Shown here piece after piece: positions 35,739 to 42,334 of a stretch of DNA of 64,000 bases. This DNA is from a virus. Positions within the stretch are counted from its first letter, which is position 1. The number at the start of each line of letters is the position of its first letter. Made by a program: the position numbers and the translations under genes. Where the stretch lies: IMG/VR virus record IMGVR_UViG_3300023179_000044, positions 39,879-103,878 of that record. One strand, given 5' to 3'. A model generated the notes under the pieces. The model searched no databases. It was not told the DNA's origin and saw nothing but the letters and a program-made list of their open reading frames with translations.

Positions 35739-35770
35739 CATACTAGGCAGTTTTCATTTGGGCTGGCAAC

Positions 35771-35799
35771 AAAAAACCCCCGATTTCTCGGGGGCTTTT
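35771..35799. terminator. Bidirectional intrinsic terminator
   Basis: Stem CCCCCGA / TCGGGGG (35777-35794) with an A run on the left and a T run on the right. Serves the convergent genes at 35278-35664 (plus) and 35816-36214 (minus). Confidence 0.85.
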
Positions 35800-35815
35800 G
35801 TCTAGGGGGACTTGA

Positions 35816-36214
35816 CTAATCTTCTTCGTCTTCGTCTTCGTCTTCGTCTTCGTCTTCACATTCACCCTCGCAACCCTCTACGCCACAAATGTAGCAAACT
35901 TCGTATTCAGTAGCACCTTGCTCAATAAGGCTCGTGTAGCCAGCGTTAGGGTCTTCGTGATTAGTCTCTACTGCCTGAATGAATTTTAGAGAGCAAGACT
36001 TCGCAAACCACTCTTTTAGTATGGAGAGCATTTCACTAGGGGTCTTCTCTTCGCAAGTGAAGAAACTATCTGGCTCTTCACCATAACCATAACCTTTTAC
36101 TTCGGCGACTTGCTCTTCGTCCATAAGAACATAGATTTTGTGGCAAGTGTCCCAAGTAATCGCCTTAGCGTCGTCTAGGGCGTATTCTACTTCGTCCCAG
36201 TCTATAACTGCCAT
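35816..36214 (-). CDS. Acidic hypothetical protein with ED-repeat tail
   Basis: 132 residues. N-terminal VIDWDEVEYALDDAKAITWDTCHKIYVLMDEEQ. A CYICGVEGCEGEC cluster may bind zinc. The C-terminus is an alternating Glu/Asp run encoded by a repeated GAAGAC-type hexamer, a slippage-prone tract. Highly acidic small phage proteins often mimic DNA or bind basic host proteins, but that is only a suggestion. It has its own promoter and terminator. Confidence 0.6.
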   Translation of the reverse strand: MAVIDWDEVEYALDDAKAITWDTCHKIYVLMDEEQVAEVKGYGYGEEPDSFFTCEEKTPSEMLSILKEWFAKSCSLKFIQAVETNHEDPNAGYTSLIEQGATEYEVCYICGVEGCEGECEDEDEDEDEDEED

Positions 36215-36259
36215 TTCGGTTTTCCTATCTGTTTAGTAACCCTTGTTGGCTACATACTT

Positions 36260-36333
36260 ACTATAACCCTTACTGCCGACATTTGTTCCAACTTCTAATC
36301 AAAAATTAGTAGTTACTGGAAAAAATGAAAAAT
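36260..36333 (-). promoter_or_regulatory. Motif promoter for 35816-36214
   Basis: TATAGT (36260-36265), N10, TGTCGG (36276-36281), 35 bp, then ATTTTTCATTTTTTCCA (36317-36333). The leader contains GTAGCC-AACAAG-GGTTAC. Confidence 0.7.
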
Positions 36334-36361
36334 GTTATTTAGGCTTTTATTTTTTCTGGGC

Positions 36362-36388
36362 AAAAAATAACCCCCGATTTCTCGGGGG
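36362..36388 (-). terminator. Intrinsic terminator after 36408-36761
   Basis: Stem CCCCCGA / TCGGGGG with a T run on the minus strand; near copy of the one at 35777. Confidence 0.85.
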
Positions 36389-36407
36389 CTATCTGTGAAG
36401 TTTTTGA

Positions 36408-36761
36408 TTACAGGGTTTTTAGGTAATCGTAAAGGGTTTCCCTAATCGTAGCAAAATACGCTTCTGGATAGGCTTCCTTCATCATCTCTCGGTCAAAATG
36501 AGTGTTACGACCATTGACCTTCTTGACGACTACCACGCCACCGATAGTGCCTTCTACGAAGTCACCTAAGATTTCTCTTAGGGCTAGTTCAGCAAGTTCC
36601 TTCTGCTCTTTTGCTAGTGCTTCTGCTTTCTTAGCGTTCCTAAACTGGTTTAGGATTTCTTGGGCTTCTGGGGATAGTTCTAGTGATACTGACTTTGTTG
36701 CCTTTGTTGCCTTTTTTGCTGGGGCTGACTTTTCAGCCTTCTCTATTTTTTCTTTTGGCAT
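36408..36761 (-). CDS. Hypothetical protein, paralogue of 41035-41376
   Basis: 117 residues: basic Lys/Ala-rich N-terminal tail, a coiled helix (AKKAEALAKEQKELAELALREILGDF), then a compact GGVVVVKKVNGRNTHFDREMMKEAYPEAYFATIRETLYDYLKTL end. The second copy at 41035-41376 keeps the last 75 residues almost unchanged. The 48502-48873 product has a related plan. The Lys-rich tail hints at nucleic acid binding. Function not known. Confidence 0.62.
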   Translation of the reverse strand: MPKEKIEKAEKSAPAKKATKATKSVSLELSPEAQEILNQFRNAKKAEALAKEQKELAELALREILGDFVEGTIGGVVVVKKVNGRNTHFDREMMKEAYPEAYFATIRETLYDYLKTL

Positions 36762-36802
36762 TTTTTTCCTTTGTTAGTTTTTCGGCTGGTTGCCGTGTTA
36801 CT

Positions 36803-36876
36803 AGGCTACGATACACCACCGACATAGAGCAACACTAATAGCAGTTTTTTTGTATCTACTGGAAAAAATGAAAAAT
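36803..36876 (-). promoter_or_regulatory. Motif promoter for 36408-36761
   Basis: TAGCCT (36803-36808), N10, TGTCGG (36819-36824), 35 bp, 17-bp motif (36860-36876). Leader continues TAGTAACACGGC. Confidence 0.7.
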
Positions 36877-36896
36877 GTTATTTAGAGTTGCTGGCT

Positions 36897-36931
36897 AAAA
36901 ACTTGGGGCTAAGTCTATTGACCTAGCCCCA
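36897..36931 (-). terminator. Intrinsic terminator after 36936-37115
   Basis: Stem TGGGGCTA / TAGCCCCA (36904-36931) followed on the minus strand by AGTTTTTAG. Confidence 0.8.
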
Positions 36932-36935
36932 GATT

Positions 36936-37115
36936 TTATCTAAAACTTTTTATTAGTTTGTAGATGGCAGTTAGGGGTCTGCTCTTACGCCTATGACGAC
37001 CACCTGACTTATCTAGCATTTTGTAAGACCAGTTTTGAGTTTTATACGAAACTTTGAAAGATAGTCCGTGTATTGCTCTTAGCAACTTGTATGCCAAATA
37101 GTATGCCAGTTTCAT
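36936..37115 (-). CDS. Small basic protein, 59 aa
   Basis: ATG at 37115 overlaps the preceding stop (ATGA), better than an upstream ATG. Sequence begins MKLAYYLAYKLLRAIHGLSF and ends in an Arg/Lys-rich RHRRKSRPLTAIYKLIKSFR tail. An amphipathic first helix plus basic tail suggests membrane or nucleic acid binding. Not recognised. Confidence 0.5.
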   Translation of the reverse strand: MKLAYYLAYKLLRAIHGLSFKVSYKTQNWSYKMLDKSGGRHRRKSRPLTAIYKLIKSFR

Positions 37116-37366
37116 TTGACCGATACCTTTTCCCACTGGTCTTTGTTATCAACTAACTCTTTTACATCTAGCGAGATTTGATACCACGCTTGGAATAGCA
37201 TTAGACCATAAACATCTAGGGTTAGACCAGTTGAGCCATTGTAGAGATAACCCTTTGGCAGTTCCAGCGTTGCTAGACCATCACTATAAAAAATAGTTAT
37301 GCCATTATCTTTTGCTAGGTTTATAGTCTTTACTATGTCCCCAGTTCCAAATGTTTTCTTAGCCAT
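37112..37366 (-). CDS. Hypothetical protein, 84 aa
   Basis: First gene of a two-gene unit. Beta-rich start (TFGTGDIVKTINLAKDNGITIFYSDGLATLELP) then a helix (LTLDVYGLMLFQAWYQISLDVKELV). No recognised family. Translationally coupled to 36936-37115. Confidence 0.55.
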   Translation of the reverse strand: MAKKTFGTGDIVKTINLAKDNGITIFYSDGLATLELPKGYLYNGSTGLTLDVYGLMLFQAWYQISLDVKELVDNKDQWEKVSVK

Positions 37367-37419
37367 TTGAGTTTGTTCCTATCTTTTAGGGGGTCTGCTG
37401 GTTGCTGACCCGTGTTATC

Positions 37420-37491
37420 ACTCTACACCTAAATAGAAAAACACCACTACTTTTACTTAGTTTTTTAGAACTACTGGAAAAAATGAAAAAT
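37420..37491 (-). promoter_or_regulatory. Motif promoter for 37112-37366
   Basis: 17-bp motif (37475-37491) and TAGAGT (37420-37425) followed by GATAACACGGG. The TGTCGG box is not evident here. Confidence 0.55.
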
Positions 37492-37512
37492 AGTTCTGGC
37501 ACTCATCTAATC

Positions 37513-37546
37513 AAAAAATACCCCGTCAAACTGACGGGGCATTTTT
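37513..37546 (-). terminator. Intrinsic terminator after 37552-37782
   Basis: Stem CCCCGTCA / TGACGGGG (37521-37539) with a T run on the minus strand. Confidence 0.85.
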
Positions 37547-37551
37547 GCGAC

Positions 37552-37782
37552 CTAACTATTCAGGCTATTCATTAGGTCAAACATTATCCAGCAAGGCTCA
37601 CACTTGACGGACTTACTGGCTTGACTTGGACTAGGGGGATTAGATTTGAGATTACGACCACAAAGAGAGATTACAGGCTCTAAGGGCTTACCAGTTTCAT
37701 CTAAGGCTACAAGATGTCTAATGGACTTAGGGGGTCTAGTTCCAGTTGTATCTGGCGAGATGTCTGTTAGGGCTTGGCTCAC
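37552..37782 (-). CDS. Small putative zinc-binding protein with GTG start
   Basis: 76 residues. IRHLVALDETGKPLEPVISLCG and VKCEPCWIMFDLMNSL give a His/Cys plus CxxC layout seen in many small actinobacterial and phage proteins (DUF3039-like by memory). Start GTG overlaps the preceding TGA. Last gene of a three-gene unit. Zinc binding is inferred only. Confidence 0.55.
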   Translation of the reverse strand: MSQALTDISPDTTGTRPPKSIRHLVALDETGKPLEPVISLCGRNLKSNPPSPSQASKSVKCEPCWIMFDLMNSLNS

Positions 37783-38009
37783 TTGGCTTCACACTCCCAG
37801 CAAGCAGGGGAGTAATCACTATAAAGTGATACCCCGTGTTCGCAGTAATCGGTTTTACGCTTGCGTTCCAGAACTTCGGACATCTGGTCTATCATAGCCA
37901 GCAAGCGTTCAGGGTTGCCACCCAGAGAGAGTTGGCGTTGGGCTTCTTGGATAGCATAGCCCAGAGTTTCGGCAGAGTAGTTAGCGTAGGGGTTGCTAGG
38001 TGTAGTCAT
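37779..38009 (-). CDS. Small protein with C-terminal Cys pairs, 76 aa
   Basis: Start taken as ATG 38009 (MTTPSN), right after the stop of the previous gene. An ATG six codons earlier would overlap it. The upstream neighbour also begins MTTP. Middle helix QEAQRQLSLGGNPERLLAMIDQMSEVLERKRK, then DYCEHGVSLYSDYSPACWECEAK, a likely zinc ribbon. Middle gene of a coupled three-gene unit. Confidence 0.55.
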   Translation of the reverse strand: MTTPSNPYANYSAETLGYAIQEAQRQLSLGGNPERLLAMIDQMSEVLERKRKTDYCEHGVSLYSDYSPACWECEAK

Positions 38010-38010
38010 C

Positions 38011-38154
38011 TTAGTTGTCGCTTTCATCTAGGGTCATTTCGACTTCGGTTAGGTGGCACTCTCGGCATAACTGGGAGTTGCTATCGGGGGCTAGGGTTGG
38101 GAACACTTTACCAGCGATAAAGTTTCCACAGTCGGCACAAATTGGGGTGGTCAT
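38011..38154 (-). CDS. Tiny zinc-ribbon-like protein, 47 aa
   Basis: ICADCGNFIAGKVF and SQLCRECHL give two CxxC pairs, enough for one structural zinc. Start MTTP with GATAGGAACTCA upstream. First gene of the unit 37552-38154. Confidence 0.55.
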   Translation of the reverse strand: MTTPICADCGNFIAGKVFPTLAPDSNSQLCRECHLTEVEMTLDESDN

Positions 38155-38202
38155 TGAGTTCCTATCTATCGGGGGGCTTGCTCGTTGCTTGCCCGTGTTG
38201 CC

Positions 38203-38286
38203 AGCCTAGCAAATACCACCGACATCATCTACACTTCTCACCAACTTTTCACCAAAGAGTTCCTGGTACTGGAAAAAATGAAAAAT
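38203..38286 (-). promoter_or_regulatory. Motif promoter for 37552-38154
   Basis: TAGGCT (38203-38208), N10, TGTCGG (38219-38224), 45 bp, 17-bp motif (38270-38286). One extra helical turn compared with most units. Leader has GGCAACACGGGC. Confidence 0.7.
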
Positions 38287-38306
38287 CTTATTTGGAAATT
38301 CTAAGT

Positions 38307-38354
38307 AAAAAAACTTCCCCTAGTATCCGCAGGGATTTCTAACTAGGGGAAGTT
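38307..38354 (-). terminator. Intrinsic terminator of the putative RNA unit
   Basis: 13-bp stem AACTTCCCCTAGT / ACTAGGGGAAGTT (38312-38354) followed by a T run on the minus strand. Confidence 0.85.
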
Positions 38355-38654
38355 TCGGGCTATCGCTTGGAGATAGGATTTGGGCAAGGTATAACAAGCG
38401 ATAACCCTAGTGAGTTTGTAAGACCTGCCCTTACTCTTAGGGGGCGACCCTAAGCGACCTAATCAGTATGCCTACTGACTTGACTAACTCTCCCGACCTT
38501 GTAGATGTCTGCTCTGTGTATTTGTGGAAACCGACTAACCCGACCTTATAGATGTCTGCTCTGTGTTTCCTGATTCGGCGAACTCTTCCTAGTCAACTGA
38601 TTCGCCCTGACTCGCTAGTTTCCAACAATACTTACCTAGGAAGTAAGTGGACAA
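38307..38654 (-). ncRNA. Putative structured non-coding RNA of about 340 nt
   Basis: A complete transcription unit (17-bp motif, TTGCGT-16-TATTCT, strong terminator) contains no reading frame of 40 codons with a start. It has several stem-forming repeats: CTTAGGG / CCCTAAG, CAGTA-GGCA-TACTG, TATCGCTTG / CAAGCGATA, GGCGAA / TTCGCC, CTTAC / GTAAG. A 28-bp segment is directly repeated with one change (38494-38521 and 38540-38567, core AGATGTCTGCTCTGTGT). I see no tRNA pattern. Confidence 0.5.
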
Positions 38655-38661
38655 CAAGATA

Positions 38662-38733
38662 AGAATACAGGTTTTTATGATTTACGCAACTTTTCACGAA
38701 AGTTTTTTGTATTCACTGGAAAAAATGAAAAAT
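38662..38733 (-). promoter_or_regulatory. Motif promoter for the putative ncRNA
   Basis: 17-bp motif (38717-38733), then on the minus strand TTGCGT, 16 bp and TATTCT (38662-38667). Confidence 0.6.
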
Positions 38734-38756
38734 CTTATCTAAGCGATTTTTTGGCT

Positions 38757-38796
38757 AAAAAAATAAGTCCCCGATTTTCAGGGGACTTACTTTTTA
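38757..38796 (-). terminator. Intrinsic terminator after 38804-39151
   Basis: Stem TAAGTCCCC / GGGGACTTA (38764-38789) with A/T runs on both sides. Confidence 0.85.
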
Positions 38797-38803
38797 GATT
38801 TGT

Positions 38804-39151
38804 CTAGGAGACACCGATTACTGACTTTATCCGTGTTATCTGGTTTTCGGTTAGGCTCTTGGTTTCGCCATTGTCGTCTGTTCCACCTGTAATAACTGCG
38901 TCTCCGACAATAATGTCTGTTTTGCCATAAGACATTTCCCAGAGTTTCGTTGCTAGAAAGTTGAAAGGCAGTCCAGTTAGTTTACCTTCCTCATTTATCC
39001 AGAGAGTTAGTCCAGCGAGTTCTTGGTCTAAATCTACTGCTTCTATCCAACCTGCTACTGCTTTACTTAGGAAATCATACTCCTTAGAGTTCTCTACCTG
39101 CTCGGTAGAAACTCCACCATCAGCCTTGATAACTAATACTTGCTTAGTCAT
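38804..39151 (-). CDS. DUF3846-like protein
   Basis: 115 residues. LSKAVAGWIEAVDLDQELAGLTLWINEEGKLTGLPFNFLATKLW and DIIVGDAVITGG match the DUF3846 pattern (G-W-I-E..., NEEGK...LP.N..AT, GD.VI.G), a small family of phages, plasmids and mobile elements with no proven function. Single-gene unit with own promoter and terminator. Confidence 0.75.
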   Translation of the reverse strand: MTKQVLVIKADGGVSTEQVENSKEYDFLSKAVAGWIEAVDLDQELAGLTLWINEEGKLTGLPFNFLATKLWEMSYGKTDIIVGDAVITGGTDDNGETKSLTENQITRIKSVIGVS

Positions 39152-39197
39152 TTTGACCTGCCTATCTGTTTTGGTAGCCCGTGTTGACTACATAAGT

Positions 39198-39270
39198 AAT
39201 CTACTACTATCAACCGACATTTGTTCCAACTTCTAACTAAGTTTTGTATCTACTGGAAAAAATGAAAAAT
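39198..39270 (-). promoter_or_regulatory. Motif promoter for 38804-39151
   Basis: TAGATT (39198-39203), N10, TGTCGG (39214-39219), 34 bp, 17-bp motif (39254-39270). Leader stem-loop GTAGTC-AACACG-GGCTAC. Confidence 0.7.
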
Positions 39271-39305
39271 CTTATTTAGACATTTTGCTTCTAGTTCATC
39301 TGGGC

Positions 39306-39350
39306 AAAAAATAAACCCCTAGATTTTTGGTCTAGGGGTCTATTTATTTT
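39306..39350 (-). terminator. Intrinsic terminator after 39360-39473
   Basis: Stem ACCCCTAGA / TCTAGGGGT (39315-39339) with A/T-rich flanks. Confidence 0.85.
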
Positions 39351-39359
39351 TGAGTTGAT

Positions 39360-39473
39360 TTAGAGCCTGTCCCTGCTCTGCTTGCTCTGCTTGATGTCCC
39401 TGCTAATGCCACCGATAACTGATAACACTGATAGCACTAAATAAACACCAATAAAGGCGTATTGCCACCACAT
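39360..39473 (-). CDS. Tiny membrane protein, 37 aa
   Basis: MWWQYAFIGVYLVLSVLSVIGGIS is one membrane segment, followed by a polar basic tail (RDIKQSKQSRDRL). Its ATG overlaps the stop of the XRE regulator gene (TAATG), so it is co-translated with it. Function unknown. Confidence 0.5.
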   Translation of the reverse strand: MWWQYAFIGVYLVLSVLSVIGGISRDIKQSKQSRDRL

Positions 39474-39715
39474 TAGTTCCACTCCCCTAATGCTCTTAGC
39501 ATTTCGTTAGGTGAAACTTTTAGGGCAACGCATAACTTAGCAAGTGTATCTGCTGGAAGTTGGCGTTGCTTGTGGAAGTATCTGCTAAGGCTGGACTTTT
39601 GTAGTCCTGTTGCGATAGCAAACTGATTTAGCGACTTATAGCCACGCTTAGAATACTGGGCGACAAACCACTCCCAAGTAATCTCACTCTGGCTCTTGAC
39701 TTTTGCTTTTGGCAT
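39473..39715 (-). CDS. XRE/Cro-type helix-turn-helix regulator
   Basis: 80 residues. GYKSLNQFAIATGLQKSSLSRYFHKQRQLPADTLAKLCVALKVSPNEML is a complete Cro/C1-type five-helix HTH. Such proteins bind operator DNA as dimers. It sits in the repeat-promoter region and is one candidate to bind the TGTCGG box or another common element. No effector domain. Confidence 0.8.
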   Translation of the reverse strand: MPKAKVKSQSEITWEWFVAQYSKRGYKSLNQFAIATGLQKSSLSRYFHKQRQLPADTLAKLCVALKVSPNEMLRALGEWN

Positions 39716-39813
39716 CTATCTCTCCTATTTTTGAGTTGGTCTATTTGACCTACTAACCACATTACACCAGTTTCCCGAAAAGCAACACCCGTGTTATGAG
39801 TTTTTGTATCTAC

Positions 39814-39830
39814 TGGAAAAAATGAAAAAT
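39814..39830 (-). promoter_or_regulatory. 17-bp motif upstream of the XRE regulator unit
   Basis: ATTTTTCATTTTTTCCA on the gene strand, 99 bases before the ATG at 39715. AACACGGG lies in between. Confidence 0.6.
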
Positions 39831-39866
39831 CTTATTTAGGATTTCAGTTGTTAGTTTGTTTGGGAT

Positions 39867-39900
39867 AAAAATAACCCCCTAGATTTAGGGGGCTACTTTT
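39867..39900 (-). terminator. Intrinsic terminator after 39914-40228
   Basis: Stem CCCCCTA / TAGGGGG (39875-39892) flanked by A/T runs. Confidence 0.8.
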
Positions 39901-39913
39901 TTAGGGGGGGGGT

Positions 39914-40228
39914 CTATCTGGACAATAGGGCGATAAATCGTCTAATGGTCTTTTTATCCGTGTTTTGTTCTAGGTATCTCAACACGCTATCAACTGGCAG
40001 ATTTCGGGCTATTCTGCCGACTAATACTGATGTGGTTTGGCTAATGTATGGTGTGTGGAAATACATAATCTCACTGGTTCGGGTGTTGTAGTCTAAGATT
40101 TTGGTTTTCCAGTGTGTTATCTGGTAGATGTCCCCTAACTGCTCGGCAGTTATGGTTTGGTTGTAGTTTGTAAAGGGGGCAAGGTTTTTGATTTGTTCCC
40201 CGATTTCGTGGTTTGGTAGGCGTTTCAT
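39914..40228 (-). CDS. Hypothetical protein, 104 aa
   Basis: Not recognised. NHEIGEQIKNLAPFTNYNQTITAEQLGDIYQITHWKTKIL, then TSVLVGRIARNLPVDSVLRYLEQNTDKKTIRRFIALLSR. Helical and basic at the end. Its ATG overlaps the preceding stop (ATGA). Confidence 0.55.
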   Translation of the reverse strand: MKRLPNHEIGEQIKNLAPFTNYNQTITAEQLGDIYQITHWKTKILDYNTRTSEIMYFHTPYISQTTSVLVGRIARNLPVDSVLRYLEQNTDKKTIRRFIALLSR

Positions 40229-40398
40229 TGGGACATCTCCACTAATACAATAGCGTTACGAAGTTCGGCTATACGGGCTTTGACTAGGGTAATCTGTTTT
40301 TTCTCGGTTAGCGTTTCTAGTTCAGCAATTAGTACTTGCTCACGCTTTTTCAGATGGGCTAATGGGTTGATAACCATTGGCAGTTTATTTTCTGTCAT
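40225..40398 (-). CDS. Short coiled-coil protein, 57 aa
   Basis: Start ATG 40398 (MTENKLPMV), after AGAGATAGAGAAACTGAA. HLKKREQVLIAELETLTEKKQITLVKARIAELRNAIVLVEM is a continuous heptad-like helix, so it probably dimerises or binds a partner. Coupled to 39914-40228. Confidence 0.5.
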   Translation of the reverse strand: MTENKLPMVINPLAHLKKREQVLIAELETLTEKKQITLVKARIAELRNAIVLVEMSQ

Positions 40399-40442
40399 TT
40401 CAGTTTCTCTATCTCTAAGGGTAGCCGTGTTGCTACTCATCA

Positions 40443-40506
40443 ACTATAACCCTAACAACTGACAAAAGTTCTGACTATCTGACAACTACTGGAAAAAATG
40501 AAAAAT
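40443..40506 (-). promoter_or_regulatory. Motif promoter for 39914-40398
   Basis: TATAGT (40443-40448), N10, TGTCAG (40459-40464), 25 bp, 17-bp motif (40490-40506). Leader stem-loop GTAGC-AACACG-GCTAC. Confidence 0.7.
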
Positions 40507-40558
40507 GTAATCATAGGTTTCTGGCTTCTGGGCTGGTTTGGATTTGATTTGGATAAAG

Positions 40559-40598
40559 AAACCCCCCCTGAAACCCAACTTGGACAGGGGGGGTTTTT
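40559..40598. terminator. Intrinsic terminator after 40624-40827
   Basis: 11-bp stem AACCCCCCCTG / CAGGGGGGGTT (40560-40595). The T run is better on the plus strand, so it may work both ways. Confidence 0.75.
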
Positions 40599-40623
40599 GA
40601 GTGTGGCAGACACTCGGCTGGAT

Positions 40624-40827
40624 TTACTTGACTTTGACCCAACGGCAAGTCGTAGCGAGCAAGTTATCGTAATCGCCACTTGTGGCTTCTACTCTATACT
40701 GCTCAATAAGTTCTGGCGACACCTTAGCGTCTTTCATTGCTCGCATTACACGAGCAAGAATAGCAAAGGCATTTCCATCTTCACCGACTAACTTGACGGC
40801 TTTGACTTCTGGCAACTTTACAGACAT
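40624..40827 (-). CDS. Small conserved phage protein, 67 aa
   Basis: Start ATG 40827 (a GTG three codons earlier is possible). VKLVGEDGNAFAILARVMRAMKDAKVSPELIEQYRVEATSGDYDNLLATTCRWVKV. The SGDYDNLL...C.WV ending is a pattern I recall from small proteins of many phages and plasmids, without known function. Single-gene unit. Confidence 0.65.
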   Translation of the reverse strand: MSVKLPEVKAVKLVGEDGNAFAILARVMRAMKDAKVSPELIEQYRVEATSGDYDNLLATTCRWVKVK

Positions 40828-40880
40828 CTCTAACACCCCACTTCCCTATCTCTAAGGTAGCCCCGTGTGGCTACATAAGT

Positions 40881-40954
40881 AATCTACACTTTCCCACCGA
40901 CATACCCCAACACTTTTCACCAAGATTTAGTATCTACTGGAAAAAATGAAAAAT
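40881..40954 (-). promoter_or_regulatory. Motif promoter for 40624-40827
   Basis: TAGATT (40881-40886), N10, TGTCGG (40897-40902), 35 bp, 17-bp motif (40938-40954). Leader stem-loop GTAGCC-ACACGG-GGCTAC. Confidence 0.7.
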
Positions 40955-40983
40955 GTGTATCTCTAATCTTGCGATTTTCTGCT

Positions 40984-41026
40984 AAAAAAATAAACTCCCC
41001 TAGATTTAGGGAAGTTTATTTTTTTT
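40984..41026 (-). terminator. Intrinsic terminator after 41035-41376
   Basis: Stem AAACTCCCCTA / TAGGGAAGTTT with one mismatch (40992-41017), A run left and T run right. Confidence 0.8.
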
Positions 41027-41034
41027 GGTCGGTG

Positions 41035-41376
41035 TTAGAGAGTTTTCAGGTAGTCGTATAGAGTTTCCCGAATAGTTGCGAAGTAGGCTTCTGGATAAGC
41101 CTCTTTCATTAGTTCTCGGTCAAAGTGGGTGTTTCTGCCATTGACTTTTTTCAGGACTACGACACCATTGATGGTGGCTTCTAGGCACTCTCCTAGCAAC
41201 TCACGCAGGGCGAGTTCTGCTTGCTCTTTGTCTGCTTTGGCTTGGGCTTCGGCTTTTTTGGCATTACGGAAACTGGTTAGCAACGCCATACCCTCTGGCG
41301 AGAGTTCTAGCGAGTTGGATTTCTTGGCAGTTTTTTTAGTGGTCTGCTTTACACTTTCAGTTTTAGTTTTTGGCAC
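41035..41376 (-). CDS. Hypothetical protein, paralogue of 36408-36761
   Basis: 113 residues, same plan: Lys/Thr-rich tail, AKKAEAQAKADKEQAELALRELLGECLEATINGVVVLKKVNGRNTHFDRELMKEAYPEAYFATIRETLYDYLKTL. DNA differs at many third positions, so the duplication is not recent. The unit lacks its own 17-bp motif. A promoter must lie in 41377-41447 after the terminator at 41448. Confidence 0.62.
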   Translation of the reverse strand: MPKTKTESVKQTTKKTAKKSNSLELSPEGMALLTSFRNAKKAEAQAKADKEQAELALRELLGECLEATINGVVVLKKVNGRNTHFDRELMKEAYPEAYFATIRETLYDYLKTL

Positions 41377-41442
41377 TTTTTATCCTTTGTTAGTTTCGGG
41401 GTTATTCCCGTGTTATCAGTGTAGCCTAATAATCAAGATTTT

Positions 41443-41479
41443 ACAAATAAACTCCCTAAGATTTTTAGGGAGTTTATTT
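41443..41479 (-). terminator. Intrinsic terminator after 41494-41652
   Basis: 12-bp stem TAAACTCCCTAA / TTAGGGAGTTTA (41448-41476). Confidence 0.85.
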
Positions 41480-41493
41480 GACTACTTGATTTT

Positions 41494-41652
41494 TTAGTAA
41501 TCGCTCTCGTCTGTAAAGTCGGCAGACATAGCCAACTCGCCTCTGGCGTTCATCTCGCTTTGAGAAACAACCTCATCTTTATCGCAGATGTGCTCTTGGC
41601 TCGCAGGGTAAGAAACCCAACCCTCGCAGGTCTCGCAGTATTCGTGTATCAT
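41494..41652 (-). CDS. Tiny Cys/His protein, 52 aa
   Basis: MIHEYCETCEGWVSY...HICDKDE gives CxxC and HxC, a possible zinc site, followed by an acidic tail. Preceded by GATAGGAAAGAGGTGAAAA. Single-gene unit between a 17-bp motif and a terminator, which supports it being real despite its size. Confidence 0.55.
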   Translation of the reverse strand: MIHEYCETCEGWVSYPASQEHICDKDEVVSQSEMNARGELAMSADFTDESDY

Positions 41653-41679
41653 TTTTCACCTCTTTCCTATCGTGTTCCC

Positions 41680-41752
41680 AAACTAGCACTAAAACGGATC
41701 TCCATAAAGAAAAAAACTAGCAAGTTGCTAATCACTGGAAAAAATGAAAAAT
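41680..41752 (-). promoter_or_regulatory. Motif promoter for 41494-41652
   Basis: 17-bp motif (41736-41752) and TAGTTT (41680-41685), then GGGAACACGATAGG. The TGTCGG box is degenerate. Confidence 0.55.
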
Positions 41753-41789
41753 GTTATTTAGGATTTCCTAGTTTAGTTCTGGGCTAGAT

Positions 41790-41826
41790 AAAGCAAAGGG
41801 CTAGACTACAAAAGTAATCTAGCCCT
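41790..41826 (-). terminator. Probable terminator after 41851-41973
   Basis: Stem GGGCTAGA / TCTAGCCC (41798-41825). The T tail is interrupted. Confidence 0.6.
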
Positions 41827-41850
41827 AAGTTCGCTAGGAGATAGGGGAAA

Positions 41851-41973
41851 CTAGCGAAACCTTCTCGGTGTTCGTAATCTACGATAAACCGAGTATTGAC
41901 CTATTACATAACCAGCGACCAGACAGGCAACAGCAAGCGTGATAACTGCTATCAACTCAATAAGATTAGACAT
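41851..41973 (-). CDS. Tiny membrane protein, 40 aa
   Basis: MSNLIELIAVITLAVACLVAGYVIG is one membrane segment, followed by a strongly basic tail (RRLRTPRRFR). ATG overlaps the previous stop (TGATG). Third in a row of three small membrane-protein genes. Confidence 0.5.
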   Translation of the reverse strand: MSNLIELIAVITLAVACLVAGYVIGQYSVYRRLRTPRRFR

Positions 41974-42122
41974 CACTTCCCCCTTTCGCTAATCGCCAAT
42001 ACCAAAGCACCAAAGATTAGGATTAGAGCCAGAGAGCCACCTATAACTAAACTTTCCGTGTTCATAAAATAAAACCCTGTTATTAGAGAGTAGCACCCTA
42101 ACGCCATTAGTAAATACTTCAT
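41973..42122 (-). CDS. Small membrane protein, 49 aa
   Basis: Two hydrophobic segments (YLLMALGCYSLITGFYFM and LVIGGSLALILIFGALVLAI). ATG overlaps the previous stop (TAATG). Likely co-expressed with its two neighbours as an envelope-acting set. Confidence 0.5.
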   Translation of the reverse strand: MKYLLMALGCYSLITGFYFMNTESLVIGGSLALILIFGALVLAISERGK

Positions 42123-42334
42123 TACTTATCTTTTCCTATCTTTACAGCGTCTAAGGCAAACCAAATAGATACCACTACACCAAGAACCAGACCATTAGAC
42201 CAAACTTCATCTATGGTGTGAGCCTGACCAGCACCATTGGCAACCAGTAAAGCGTAAGTGATAACCCAAGCACCAGCAACTAGGGGAGTGATTAGCAACC
42301 CTGCCAATGCTCTAAAAAATACATACTTATTCAT
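42122..42334 (-). CDS. Small membrane protein, 70 aa
   Basis: Two membrane segments (VFFRALAGLLITPLVAGAWVITYALLVAN and NGLVLGVVVSIWFALDAV) ending in KIGKDK. First gene of the unit. GATAGGAACTGAA precedes ATG. Confidence 0.55.
   Translation of the reverse strand: MNKYVFFRALAGLLITPLVAGAWVITYALLVANGAGQAHTIDEVWSNGLVLGVVVSIWFALDAVKIGKDK

Noticed and set aside
38494-38567. CRISPR-like repeat
   Set aside because: Only two copies of a 28-bp repeat with an 18-bp gap, no further units and no cas genes in the window.
38340-38640. Possible tRNA in the ORF-free regulon unit
   Set aside because: Several hairpins, but none forms a cloverleaf with T-loop consensus; kept as an unclassified RNA instead.
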